Source of the DNA: Thermoleophilia bacterium
GTDB taxonomy: Bacteria > Actinomycetota > Thermoleophilia > Gaiellales > Gaiellaceae
Reading direction: 5' to 3'
DNA: 20,892 nucleotides
NCBI GenBank assembly: GCA_016844515.1
Contig: JAERMP010000014.1
Coordinates: forward strand, 1 to 20,892
Under the pieces are notes generated by a model. It saw nothing but the letters and a program-made list of their open reading frames with translations. It searched no databases and was not told the DNA's origin. Positions 7,746-14,997 of this stretch are shown here, in pieces. Each line of letters opens with the position of its first letter. Within the stretch, counting starts at the first letter, position 1. A program made the translations under genes and the position numbers.

Positions 7746-8643
7746 CCCCAAGGGAACGGACGCCTTCTGGGCGGGACTGGCTCTACCCGGCGTCGTCTGG
7801 CTCTGCCTCTTCTTCCTCCTCCCTTTCTACGTCATCCTCTGCGTCGCGCTCGGCACCGTCGATCCGATCTTCCAGACGCCGCAGCCCGAGTGGAACCCGC
7901 TCGCGTGGAACACGCGTGCCTTCGAGTTCGTGTTCGAGGGCCTCTTCACGAGCGGCGCGGCGTTCCAGACGGTCTTCGTGCGAACGTTCTTCTACGTCCT
8001 GATCGCCACAGCGCTCTCGCTCCTGATCGCATACCCGGTCGCGTACTTCGTCGCACGGTACGGCGGCCGCTGGAAGAGCCTCCTCCTCGCCGGGCTCGTC
8101 GCGCCGTTCTTCATCAGCTACCTCATGCGGATGCTCGCCTGGATCAACCTCTTGCAAGACGACGGATGGGTGAACGACGTCCTCGTCTGGATCGGGATCC
8201 TGGACGCGCCGCGGAACTGGCTCGACGGACGCGCTTCCTCGGTCATCCTCGGCCTCGTCTACGGGTACGTCCCATTCATGATCCTGCCGCTCTACGCGTT
8301 CCTCGACCGGATCGACCGGAGCCTCCTCGAAGCAGCCCGTGACCTGGGCGCGAGCCCGTTCCAGGCGTTCCGTCTCGTGACGTTGCCACTGTCGATGCCG
8401 GCGATCCTCGCCGGCATCGTGATCATCGCGCTGCCGATGTTCGGCGACTACTACACACCCAACCTGCTCTCGGGATCGCCGCAGACGAGCATGCTCGGGA
8501 ACGAGATCTACCTGTACATCAAGGGAGGGCAGCAGATACCCGTGGGCGCGGCGCTCGTCGTCGTGCTGATGCTGTTCCTGATGGTCCTCATGGGCTACTA
8601 CGTCGTCTCGACGGCGAGGGCCCAGCGGAGGCTCGGGAGATGA
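7735..8643 (+). CDS. potB: Polyamine-type ABC transporter permease (PotB-like)
   Basis: This 302-residue integral membrane protein has six predicted transmembrane segments, the first at about residues 13-35 (ALPGVVWLCLFFLLPFYVIL). The cytoplasmic coupling loop EAARDLGASPFQAFRLVTLP carries the EAA motif that docks on the ATPase. It would form the membrane channel with the next gene product. The GTG start lies inside the end of the binding-protein gene (11-nt overlap) without a separate ribosome binding site, so translation is probably coupled. The ATG of the next gene overlaps its stop as ATGA. The PotB/PotC permease family is clear; order and size are as expected for PotB. Confidence 0.9.
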   Translation: MRGNPKGTDAFWAGLALPGVVWLCLFFLLPFYVILCVALGTVDPIFQTPQPEWNPLAWNTRAFEFVFEGLFTSGAAFQTVFVRTFFYVLIATALSLLIAYPVAYFVARYGGRWKSLLLAGLVAPFFISYLMRMLAWINLLQDDGWVNDVLVWIGILDAPRNWLDGRASSVILGLVYGYVPFMILPLYAFLDRIDRSLLEAARDLGASPFQAFRLVTLPLSMPAILAGIVIIALPMFGDYYTPNLLSGSPQTSMLGNEIYLYIKGGQQIPVGAALVVVLMLFLMVLMGYYVVSTARAQRRLGR

Positions 8644-9533
8644 CACATCTGCGCGACTGGTGGGCCAACCCTTGGGGCAAGCCGCGGTTCCTCGTGCTCT
8701 TCACCGCGCTCTACCTCGTCTGGTCGATCGTCCCCATCCTCATCGCGATCCGCTTCTCGTTCAACGAGGGTCGCTCACGCTCGACCGCACAGGGCTGGTC
8801 GACGCGCTGGTACACGGGCGACCCCGACCTGTCCGTCCTCCACGATCCCACCCTCGGCACCGCGCTTCTCCAGAGCATGCGGCTCGCAGCGATCGCGGTG
8901 CTCGTCACCGTTCCGCTCGGCGTCGCGCTGGCAATCGGGTTGACGCGTTGGCGAGGGCGTGGAGCCGGGACGTCCCGGGGAATCTCGCTCGCGACGCTCG
9001 TCACGCCCGAGATCGTGATGGGGACAGCGCTGTTCCTCATTTTCGTACATCTGCTGACGTTCATCCCGCTCGGCACTGTCGCCCAATCGATCGGCCACAT
9101 CACCTTCTCGCTCGTCTTCGTCGTCATCATCGTCCGCGCACGACTTCTTGCAATCGGGCCGGAGTACGAGGAAGCTGCTCGAGATCTCGGGGCGTCCCAG
9201 CTGCAGGCACTCCGCCTCGCGCTCCTCCCCATGCTCGTGCCGGCGATCGTGGCGAGCGCGATCATCGTGTTCGCCATCTCGATGGATGACTTCGTTATCA
9301 GCCAGTTCCTCTCATCGGGAACCTTGACGGACACGGTTCCGGTACGGATCTACTCGACCGGCCGTAGCGCGCCGACACCCGCGGTGAACGCTCTGGCGAC
9401 ACTGACGCTCGGCTTCACGCTCGTCGTCGCACTCGTCGGCTACGTCCTCTGGAGAGCTGTTCGAGCCGCGAGAGGAGGAACCGGCTCCGCGGTGCAGGAG
9501 TTTGCGACCCTGGACGCCGAGCCGCTTCGCTAG
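8640..9533 (+). CDS. potC: Polyamine-type ABC transporter permease (PotC-like)
   Basis: This is the second permease, 297 residues with six predicted transmembrane segments. Its EAA loop reads EEAARDLGASQLQALRLALL, and a conserved SMDDFVISQFLSS segment of PotC/PotI-type permeases follows. The ATG at 8640 overlaps the preceding stop by 4 nt (ATGA), showing tight coupling to the first permease. The stop codon TAG at 9531-9533 overlaps the stop codon of the converging amine oxidase gene (9530-9532). The operon has no ATPase gene on this strand; the likely partner is the potA-like gene at 12195-13280 on the other strand. Confidence 0.9.
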   Translation: MTHLRDWWANPWGKPRFLVLFTALYLVWSIVPILIAIRFSFNEGRSRSTAQGWSTRWYTGDPDLSVLHDPTLGTALLQSMRLAAIAVLVTVPLGVALAIGLTRWRGRGAGTSRGISLATLVTPEIVMGTALFLIFVHLLTFIPLGTVAQSIGHITFSLVFVVIIVRARLLAIGPEYEEAARDLGASQLQALRLALLPMLVPAIVASAIIVFAISMDDFVISQFLSSGTLTDTVPVRIYSTGRSAPTPAVNALATLTLGFTLVVALVGYVLWRAVRAARGGTGSAVQEFATLDAEPLR

Positions 9534-10885
9534 AGGCCTAGCACGGCGTCGGCTGCGGCTTCGCCTGACCGAATGCCACCCTCCATGTGCATGTGCCCAA
9601 AGCCCGCGATGTCCGCGCACGCCCAGTGGATCGGACCGACTGGCCTACGCAGATCTTCGCCGAAGCGGGTAAGGCCACCGACGCCGAAGGTGGCCGCATA
9701 GGCGCCGCGCGTCCACTCCTCGGCCGACCAGTCGGTCTCGATGTAGTCGGTCGCAACCAGCGCGCGCGGGCCGACGAACTTCGCGATGCCCTCGAGGAGG
9801 GCGGCCTTGCGGGCGTCCGCGCTCATGCGGGCGGCAGTCTCGGCGTTCTCGCCTGGCAGGAACGTGCACAGGACGCCGACCGACGCGGAGGGGGGCGAGT
9901 TGTCGTAGAGCTCGCGGACGAACTGGTGCGGGGCGAACCCCTCCCCGGAGAGGCCGTCGGCGCGCCAGAACGGCTCCTCGTACACGGCCAGGAACTTCAC
10001 GACGAAGCCTTGAGACGTCGTCTGCTGGAGCCGCATGCGCCAGCCGGGAAGCGCGGGCTCGAACCGGACGGAGCCGGTCAGGTTCGGCGGGATCGCGACA
10101 ATCACAGCGCGCGACCGAACGCGAACTGCGCCCGCCTCGACCTCGACGCCGGCATCCGACCAGCGAACGGCCCGCACGGGCGCCCCGAGGACGACGCGGT
10201 CGCCGAGGCGCTCGGCGAGGCGAATCGGGATCAGCTGCGAGCCGCCGACGACGCGATAGGCAAGACATTGCTCCCCCGCGAAGAGCTCGTAAGTGCCACC
10301 GGCACCCGCGATCGCCCAGAGCCCCTGGAGCAACGAGAAGGAGTGGGCGGGCTTCGTCAGGAAGCCGTCGGCGAGGTAGGAGCGGAGATTCTCACGAGCG
10401 GTCTCGTCGGCGACCTCACGACGAAGCCATTCGTCGTATGTGATCGTGTCGAGAGCCCTCGCGTCCGGATGCGCCCACGGCGCCTCCGGATCGAGCTCCT
10501 TCGCAAGCGCGTCGAGCTTCGCGTCGGCCTCCTTCAGCGCACGCTCGGAGCTCGGAGAGATGCCAGTCTCAGCCCCCGTGTGCCGGTGCGCGCGCCCAGA
10601 CTCGTCGACGTAGACGTCGTCACCGTCTCGGTAGGCAGGGAAGAGCTCGATGCCAAGCTCGGGGAGAAGCGCGTGCAACCTCGTGTGGTACGGCGCGACC
10701 CACTCGCCGCCGAGCTCGTTGGCCTCGCCGCCAATCTCCGTGTTCCAGAGCCGGCCACCGACCCGGCCGCGCGCTTCGAGGACGACGACGCTCCGACCCT
10801 CGGCGACGAGGCGCGAGGCGGCAGCGAGACCCGCCACGCCAGCCCCGACAACGGCGACATCGGCTTCGATCAGGCGTGCGTCCAT
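9530..10885 (-). CDS. FAD-dependent amine oxidase (flavin monoamine oxidase family), first of two paralogs
   Basis: The 451-residue protein has an N-terminal FAD fold with GAGVAG at residues 14-19, Glu37 binding the ribose, and GRVGGR at 40-45, followed by a GGEWV segment typical of amine oxidases. The C-terminus (about 415-451) contains WACADIAGFGHMHMEGGIRSGEAAA, the second FAD contact region. No CYT-type cysteine for covalent flavin is seen, so FAD is probably non-covalent as in bacterial polyamine or amino-acid oxidases. It should oxidise an amine to an imine with oxygen or another acceptor. The ATG at 10885 lies inside the 3' end of the paralogous oxidase gene (16-nt overlap). The frame stays open upstream, but the FAD motif position supports this start. 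The substrate is probably an amine brought in by the adjacent importer (inference). Confidence 0.87.
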   Translation of the reverse strand: MDARLIEADVAVVGAGVAGLAAASRLVAEGRSVVVLEARGRVGGRLWNTEIGGEANELGGEWVAPYHTRLHALLPELGIELFPAYRDGDDVYVDESGRAHRHTGAETGISPSSERALKEADAKLDALAKELDPEAPWAHPDARALDTITYDEWLRREVADETARENLRSYLADGFLTKPAHSFSLLQGLWAIAGAGGTYELFAGEQCLAYRVVGGSQLIPIRLAERLGDRVVLGAPVRAVRWSDAGVEVEAGAVRVRSRAVIVAIPPNLTGSVRFEPALPGWRMRLQQTTSQGFVVKFLAVYEEPFWRADGLSGEGFAPHQFVRELYDNSPPSASVGVLCTFLPGENAETAARMSADARKAALLEGIAKFVGPRALVATDYIETDWSAEEWTRGAYAATFGVGGLTRFGEDLRRPVGPIHWACADIAGFGHMHMEGGIRSGEAAADAVLGL

Positions 10886-12198
10886 GCTTCCTTGCCGAGC
10901 GCCGCCGCAGCGGCGCCTCGACCCGTCCTCACGGCACCTTCCATATAGCCGGCGACCCACTGGTCGGATCCGCAGACGTAGAAGGGTGGATCGTGTGTCC
11001 CATGCAGCGGGCCGACCCGGAGCACGTCTCCAGGCCACCACTGCGTCGTGTAACCGAGCGTGTAGGGATCGGTCGCCCAGAGTCGGATGAACGTATGTCG
11101 TGGTGCGCCGGCGTCGGGGCCGTACATGCGGACGAGCTCGTCGTGCAGGACGCGCTCACGATCCTCTTCCGCCGTCGCGAGCAGCCACATGACACGCTCG
11201 GGCGGAACGAGTCCCGAGAGCACCCCGGGGCGCTGCGGCCACGTCGACGCCAGGAGCTGCTCCCCCTCCGAGAGGCCATTCGCGCCCACATCGGCCCACA
11301 CCGCGCGGTCGTACACGGTGACGACCTTCGCCGCGCGAGCCTGACGCTGCGCGCGTAGCGAGGCGAGTCGCTCGGGCGCCACCCCCTCGATCCGAATTCC
11401 ATGGAGCACGCTGACCGGAAGGGCGCAGACGACCGCTTCCGCGCCGACCTCCTCCCCGGAAGCGAGAGTTACGCGGCACCCGCTCGTCGCCACGGAGATC
11501 GACGCCACCTCGGCGGCGAAGCGAATCCGACCCTCGAGCTCGGCGCCCATACGAAGCGCGACCTCGGCGCTTCCCTCTGCAACCTGCATTGATTCCCACA
11601 AGTCGTACGAATAGAAGCCCGTGTCGCCGACCCCGACTGCTTTTCGCAGCTCGGCCAGGAGCGACGTGCGCTCACTCGAGCCGGCGGCAAGGGAGAGCGC
11701 GCCCACCTCGACCGCTCGCACGGTCGACGGCAGCGCGCCCACCGAGCGAAGCCAACTGGCCCAGGACGCGCTGTCAAGGCGAGACGCGTCGGGATGCGAC
11801 CAGGGATCGTCGGGATCGACGGTCGCTGCAAGCTCGCCGAAGAGCCGCTCCACGCGCTCGTGGTCGGCGCGCTGCTCGGCGGTCGCGAACGGGAACCCAT
11901 CGTCGGAGCGAAGGAGGCCATCGACCAGGTCGTACGTCGTCGCCCCCTCGACTGCCGTGTACGTCGACGCGAGCGTCAACCCCAGCTCGGCGACGAGGTC
12001 GAGATACGACGTATGGGCCTCTCCGACGAGCTCACCCCCGAGCTGCACGGGGCGCCCCGCGTCGACCGAGACCTGCTCGACCCGTCCACCAACGCGATCG
12101 CGTGCCTCGAGCACCAGGACGTCAGCGCCGGCGCGGTCGAGATCGCGCGCAGCGGAAAGCCCCGCTAGCCCGGCGCCGAGAACGACGACGTCCGTCAT
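10870..12198 (-). CDS. FAD-dependent amine oxidase, second paralog
   Basis: This 442-residue protein has GAGLAG at residues 8-13, Glu31, RDRVGGR at 33-39 and a GGELVGEAH segment. It ends with a C-terminal FAD-contact motif containing GYMEGAVRTG. It is recognisably related along its length to the following oxidase: both share a PWxHPDA segment near the middle and the same domain order. It is clearly not a recent copy, since the substrate domain differs. Its ATG overlaps the stop of the upstream ABC ATPase gene by 4 nt (ATGA) and its own 3' end overlaps the next oxidase. The ATPase and both oxidases therefore form one translationally coupled unit. The amine substrate and electron acceptor are unknown. 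Confidence 0.87.
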   Translation of the reverse strand: MTDVVVLGAGLAGLSAARDLDRAGADVLVLEARDRVGGRVEQVSVDAGRPVQLGGELVGEAHTSYLDLVAELGLTLASTYTAVEGATTYDLVDGLLRSDDGFPFATAEQRADHERVERLFGELAATVDPDDPWSHPDASRLDSASWASWLRSVGALPSTVRAVEVGALSLAAGSSERTSLLAELRKAVGVGDTGFYSYDLWESMQVAEGSAEVALRMGAELEGRIRFAAEVASISVATSGCRVTLASGEEVGAEAVVCALPVSVLHGIRIEGVAPERLASLRAQRQARAAKVVTVYDRAVWADVGANGLSEGEQLLASTWPQRPGVLSGLVPPERVMWLLATAEEDRERVLHDELVRMYGPDAGAPRHTFIRLWATDPYTLGYTTQWWPGDVLRVGPLHGTHDPPFYVCGSDQWVAGYMEGAVRTGRGAAAAALGKEAWTHA

Positions 12199-13280
12199 TC
12201 GACCACCGGCTCGTCGTCGGCGAGAATCCGCAACGCGTCAGCTGGGAGATGAGCGGTGACGGCTGCGCCGGGGTCGTACTCCTCGACGTCCCCCGAGTTC
12301 GCGACGAGCGCTTGCACCCGATCCCCACCGGGAAGTACGACGAACACCTGGGTCGTCGAGCCCAGATAGACGAAGCGCTCGATCGTCGCCGGAACGCGGT
12401 TCGTCCCTGCGACTCCGGGCGGCTCGATGCGTACGCGCTCCGGCCGAATCGTGAGTCGAACGACCCCGGCCGCTCCCACATCCCCACGCGTCGCAGCCAA
12501 CGTGACTCCGCCGACGTCGACACGCCCGCCGTCGACGACACGTCCGCGCATCAGGTTGGAGACGCCGAGAAAGTCCGCGACGAACGCCGTAGTGGGGTGC
12601 TCGTACACCTCGCGTGGCGTACCGAGCTGCTCCACCTTCCCGTGCGCCATGACGGCGAGTCGATCGGACATGGTCAGGGCTTCCTCCTGATCGTGCGTCA
12701 CGTAGAGGAACGTGATCCCGATCTCACGCTGGAGGCTCTTCAGCTCGACCTGGAGGTCGCGGCGCAGCTTTGCGTCAAGCGCGCCGAGAGGCTCGTCGAG
12801 CAGGAGCACGGACGGCGAGAGCACGAGGGCTCGCGCCAACGCCACGCGCTGTTGCTGCCCCCCCGAGAGCTGATGGGGCCGGCGCTCGGCGTACCCGCCG
12901 AGCCGAACGAGCTCGAGAACCTCCTGGACACGCGCGCGACCTTCGCCCTTGGACATGCTCCTGAACCGAAGTCCGAACGCGACGTTCTGCTCCACGCTCA
13001 GGTGCGGAAACAGCGCGTAGCTCTGGAAGACGGTGTTCACCGGCCGACGGTGTGGGGGGATTTCGGTCACGTCGGTGTCTCCGATGACGATGCGCCCGGC
13101 GTCCGGTCGCTCGAAACCCGCGATCATCCGCAGCGTCGTCGTCTTCCCGCACCCCGACGGGCCGAGCAGCGAGAAGAACTCACCGCTCTCGATCTCGAGC
13201 GAGATGTCGTCCACTGCAGTCACGGAGTCGAAACGCTTGGTGAGCCCCTCGAGAAGCACCGTCTGCGAGCGAAGCGTCAT
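12195..13280 (-). CDS. potA: Polyamine-type ABC transporter ATP-binding protein (PotA-like)
   Basis: This is a complete 361-residue ATPase. It has Walker A GPSGCGKTT (40-48), a Q-loop FQSYALFPHL (85-94), signature LSGGQQQR (138-145), Walker B VLLLDEP (158-164), a D-loop GALD and switch His196 in VTHDQEEA. Residues from about 240 form the C-terminal TOBE-type domain used by PotA/MalK-class importers. It should energise the PotB/PotC-like permeases encoded on the opposite strand. The ATG at 13280 is preferred; the long upstream extension of the frame runs antisense into the Rieske gene. It heads a unit with two amine oxidases (ATGA overlap with the first). Substrate class is inferred from the PotD-like binding protein nearby. 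Confidence 0.88.
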   Translation of the reverse strand: MTLRSQTVLLEGLTKRFDSVTAVDDISLEIESGEFFSLLGPSGCGKTTTLRMIAGFERPDAGRIVIGDTDVTEIPPHRRPVNTVFQSYALFPHLSVEQNVAFGLRFRSMSKGEGRARVQEVLELVRLGGYAERRPHQLSGGQQQRVALARALVLSPSVLLLDEPLGALDAKLRRDLQVELKSLQREIGITFLYVTHDQEEALTMSDRLAVMAHGKVEQLGTPREVYEHPTTAFVADFLGVSNLMRGRVVDGGRVDVGGVTLAATRGDVGAAGVVRLTIRPERVRIEPPGVAGTNRVPATIERFVYLGSTTQVFVVLPGGDRVQALVANSGDVEEYDPGAAVTAHLPADALRILADDEPVVE

Positions 13281-13425
13281 GCCGCGGATCCATCTGCAAC
13301 AGCGACGAGACGGCGGCCAACGTGCAGGATCTCGTCTACGCGATCGCTCTCGGGACGGGTCGGCGCTTGCTCGATTCCCGCCATCCCGACTATCGTGACT
13401 GACAGGACAGTCAGGAGGCAAGTAA
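13281..13425 (+). promoter_or_regulatory. Divergent intergenic region between ABC ATPase and Rieske oxygenase: candidate promoter and operator
   Basis: The 145-bp gap must hold the promoters for both directions. On the plus strand TTGCTC (13367-13372) and TATCGT (13391-13396) are spaced by 18 bp and could be -35 and -10 boxes. Directly after lies a perfect dyad, TGACTG (13396-13401) and CAGTCA (13408-13413), with a 6-bp spacer. The dyad ends on the ribosome binding site AGGAGG (13413-13418), which is 7 nt from the GTG at 13426. A protein bound to the dyad would cover the expected transcription start. The boxes are weak matches; the dyad and ribosome binding site are plain. Confidence 0.4.
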
Positions 13426-14538
13426 GTGGAGACAGCGGAGAAAAACTCGATCGCACCTTTCGAGCACGCGCTCGAGGACGGCTGGACGCTCCCCGCGAGC
13501 TGGTACTCGGACGAGCACGTCTTCGCGCTCGAGCGTGAGCGCATCTTCGCCGCGGCCTGGCACTACGCGGGCCCTGCCGAGTGGGTCGCCGACCGCGGGT
13601 GCTTCTTCGCGGCACAGGTCGGTCATGTTCCGATCGCGGTTGTTCGGGGCGCCGACGGGACGCTGCGCGGGTTCGTCAACGTCTGCCGGCACCGCGGGCA
13701 TCTCGTCCTTTCCGGCGAGGGCTGTCGTGAGACCTTGCAGTGCCCCTACCACGCCTGGACCTATGGCCTCGACGGGACGCTGCGCAAAGCGCCGCGCTCC
13801 GAGCGCGAGCCCGGGTTCGATCCTGCTGGATTCTCGCTCCTCCCCGTGTCCGTCGGAGCCTGGGGGCCGTTCGTCTTCGTCAACCCCGACCCCGGAGCAG
13901 CCCCGCTCGACGAGGTGCTCGGAGAGCTGCCTTCGATCGTCGCCGGCAGCGGGATCGACCTCGAGACCGTGCGATTCCACTCACACCACGAGTGGCCCAT
14001 CGAGGCCAACTGGAAGGTTGCAATGGAGAACTTCCTCGAGTGCTATCACTGCCCGACGGCGCACCCGGGGTTCAGCAAGGTTATCGACGTCGCGCCCGAC
14101 GCCTATCGGTTGCAGGTGCACCCGACCTTCTCGAGCCAGGTCGGATCAGTGCGCGAGTCAGCTCTCGCCGGCAACGGCAAGGCTGCATACAGGCCACGCA
14201 ACGACGTCGCGCAGGCGCAGTACCACTTCCTCTTCCCGGTGACGACGGTCAACATCGCGCCGGGCATCCCGAACATCGGACTCGAGCGCTACGTTCCCGA
14301 CGGCCCGGCGCGGACGATCGAGGTGACCGACTACTACTTCGGCCCCGATGCCTCGATCGAGGAGATCGAGGAGCTCATGGCGTGGGACAGCCAGGTCGGC
14401 GAGGAGGACGTCTCGCTCGTCCAGTCGGTGCAACGTGGGCTCGAGTCGCGGGTAGTGCCGCAGGGCCGCCTGATGGCCGAGAGCGAGCAGCTGATCGCCG
14501 ACTTCCAGCGCCGCGTCCGCGATGCGTTGTTGGCGTAG
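13426..14538 (+). CDS. Rieske non-heme iron oxygenase, alpha subunit
   Basis: The 370-residue protein carries the Rieske 2Fe-2S ligands Cys87-x-His89 and Cys106-x-x-His109 (VCRHRGH and QCPYHAW). The catalytic domain has NWKVAMENFLECYHCPTAH, giving mononuclear iron ligands His208 and His213. A Glu (205) stands where ring-hydroxylating dioxygenases usually have the bridging Asp. To my recollection this Glu is typical of oxygenases acting on quaternary ammonium compounds, such as carnitine monooxygenase CntA. Annotation as an aromatic-ring dioxygenase would therefore be a weaker guess. The GTG start is fixed by AGGAGG at 13413-13418. No reductase or small subunit is encoded nearby. The setting next to an amine importer and amine oxidases supports an amine or betaine substrate (inference). 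Confidence 0.88.
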   Translation: METAEKNSIAPFEHALEDGWTLPASWYSDEHVFALERERIFAAAWHYAGPAEWVADRGCFFAAQVGHVPIAVVRGADGTLRGFVNVCRHRGHLVLSGEGCRETLQCPYHAWTYGLDGTLRKAPRSEREPGFDPAGFSLLPVSVGAWGPFVFVNPDPGAAPLDEVLGELPSIVAGSGIDLETVRFHSHHEWPIEANWKVAMENFLECYHCPTAHPGFSKVIDVAPDAYRLQVHPTFSSQVGSVRESALAGNGKAAYRPRNDVAQAQYHFLFPVTTVNIAPGIPNIGLERYVPDGPARTIEVTDYYFGPDASIEEIEELMAWDSQVGEEDVSLVQSVQRGLESRVVPQGRLMAESEQLIADFQRRVRDALLA

Positions 14539-14557
14539 ACGAAGCTCCTCTTCGGCC

Positions 14558-14980
14558 CTAACGCACCCTCTCGTCGTAGCAGACGAACTCCAGCAAATTC
14601 CCCTCTGGATCGGCGAAGTACAGGGAGCGGACGTGCAACCAAGCGTGTTCTGTCGCCTGAACCTCGAGCCGCAATCCTTCGAGTCGCCTCTTCTCGGTGT
14701 CGTAATCGTCAAGCGAGATGTTGAGGGCGATGTGATGCAGCGTCGTCTGTTCCGGGCTGAGCTCTAGAGATTTCGATTCCAGAAAGACGCGGTTGGTCGC
14801 GTCGAAGAGGGCGAGATTCTGTGAATGGCCTCCGTAGCCCTCGGCGATTTTGAAGAACACGAAGCTGTCGTCTCGTCTGAGCACGTCCAGGCCGACTACC
14901 TCTTCGTAGAACTGGCGCATGGCGTCGAGGTCCTTGACGCGGATGGACACTTCGCCCAGTCCTCGTATTCGGCCATCCAC
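14558..14980 (-). CDS. VOC-fold (glyoxalase/bleomycin-resistance-like) protein
   Basis: This 140-residue protein has two beta-alpha-beta-beta-beta modules. The first opens with GEVSIRVKDLDAMRQFYEEV; the second has TLHHIALNI and closes with FADPEGNLLEFVCYD. Possible metal ligands are His83 and Glu131 in the second module; the first-module position usually held by His is Glu10. The family covers dioxygenases, epimerases, lyases and resistance proteins, so no reaction can be assigned. GTG at 14980 is chosen because GAGGA at 14986-14990 (complement) is spaced 5 nt from it. A GTG at 14992 is also possible. It follows argH by 17 nt and so probably ends the arginine operon transcript. Its role there is unexplained. 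Confidence 0.8.
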   Translation of the reverse strand: MDGRIRGLGEVSIRVKDLDAMRQFYEEVVGLDVLRRDDSFVFFKIAEGYGGHSQNLALFDATNRVFLESKSLELSPEQTTLHHIALNISLDDYDTEKRRLEGLRLEVQATEHAWLHVRSLYFADPEGNLLEFVCYDERVR

Positions 14981-14997
14981 CGTGTTCCTCACAGCCT

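Noticed and set aside
5853..7751. 632-codon open frame on the minus strand opposite the binding-protein gene
   Set aside because: It spans two real genes and their intergenic region antisense, and shows no domain; a composition effect.
10886..11041. N-terminal extension of the first amine oxidase to 11041
   Set aside because: The extension lies within the paralog's coding region, is Arg-rich, and precedes the expected FAD-fold start at 10885.
11589..13538. Long open frame on the plus strand across the oxidase and ATPase genes
   Set aside because: Its product is Arg/Pro-rich low-complexity sequence with no family marks. It is the antisense of clearly recognisable PotA-like and amine oxidase genes, as common in GC-rich DNA.
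14540..14554. Small hairpin CGAAG-CTCCT-CTTCG in the convergent gap after the Rieske gene
   Set aside because: Only 5-bp arms and no U-tract on either strand; too weak to call a terminator, though its position is suggestive.
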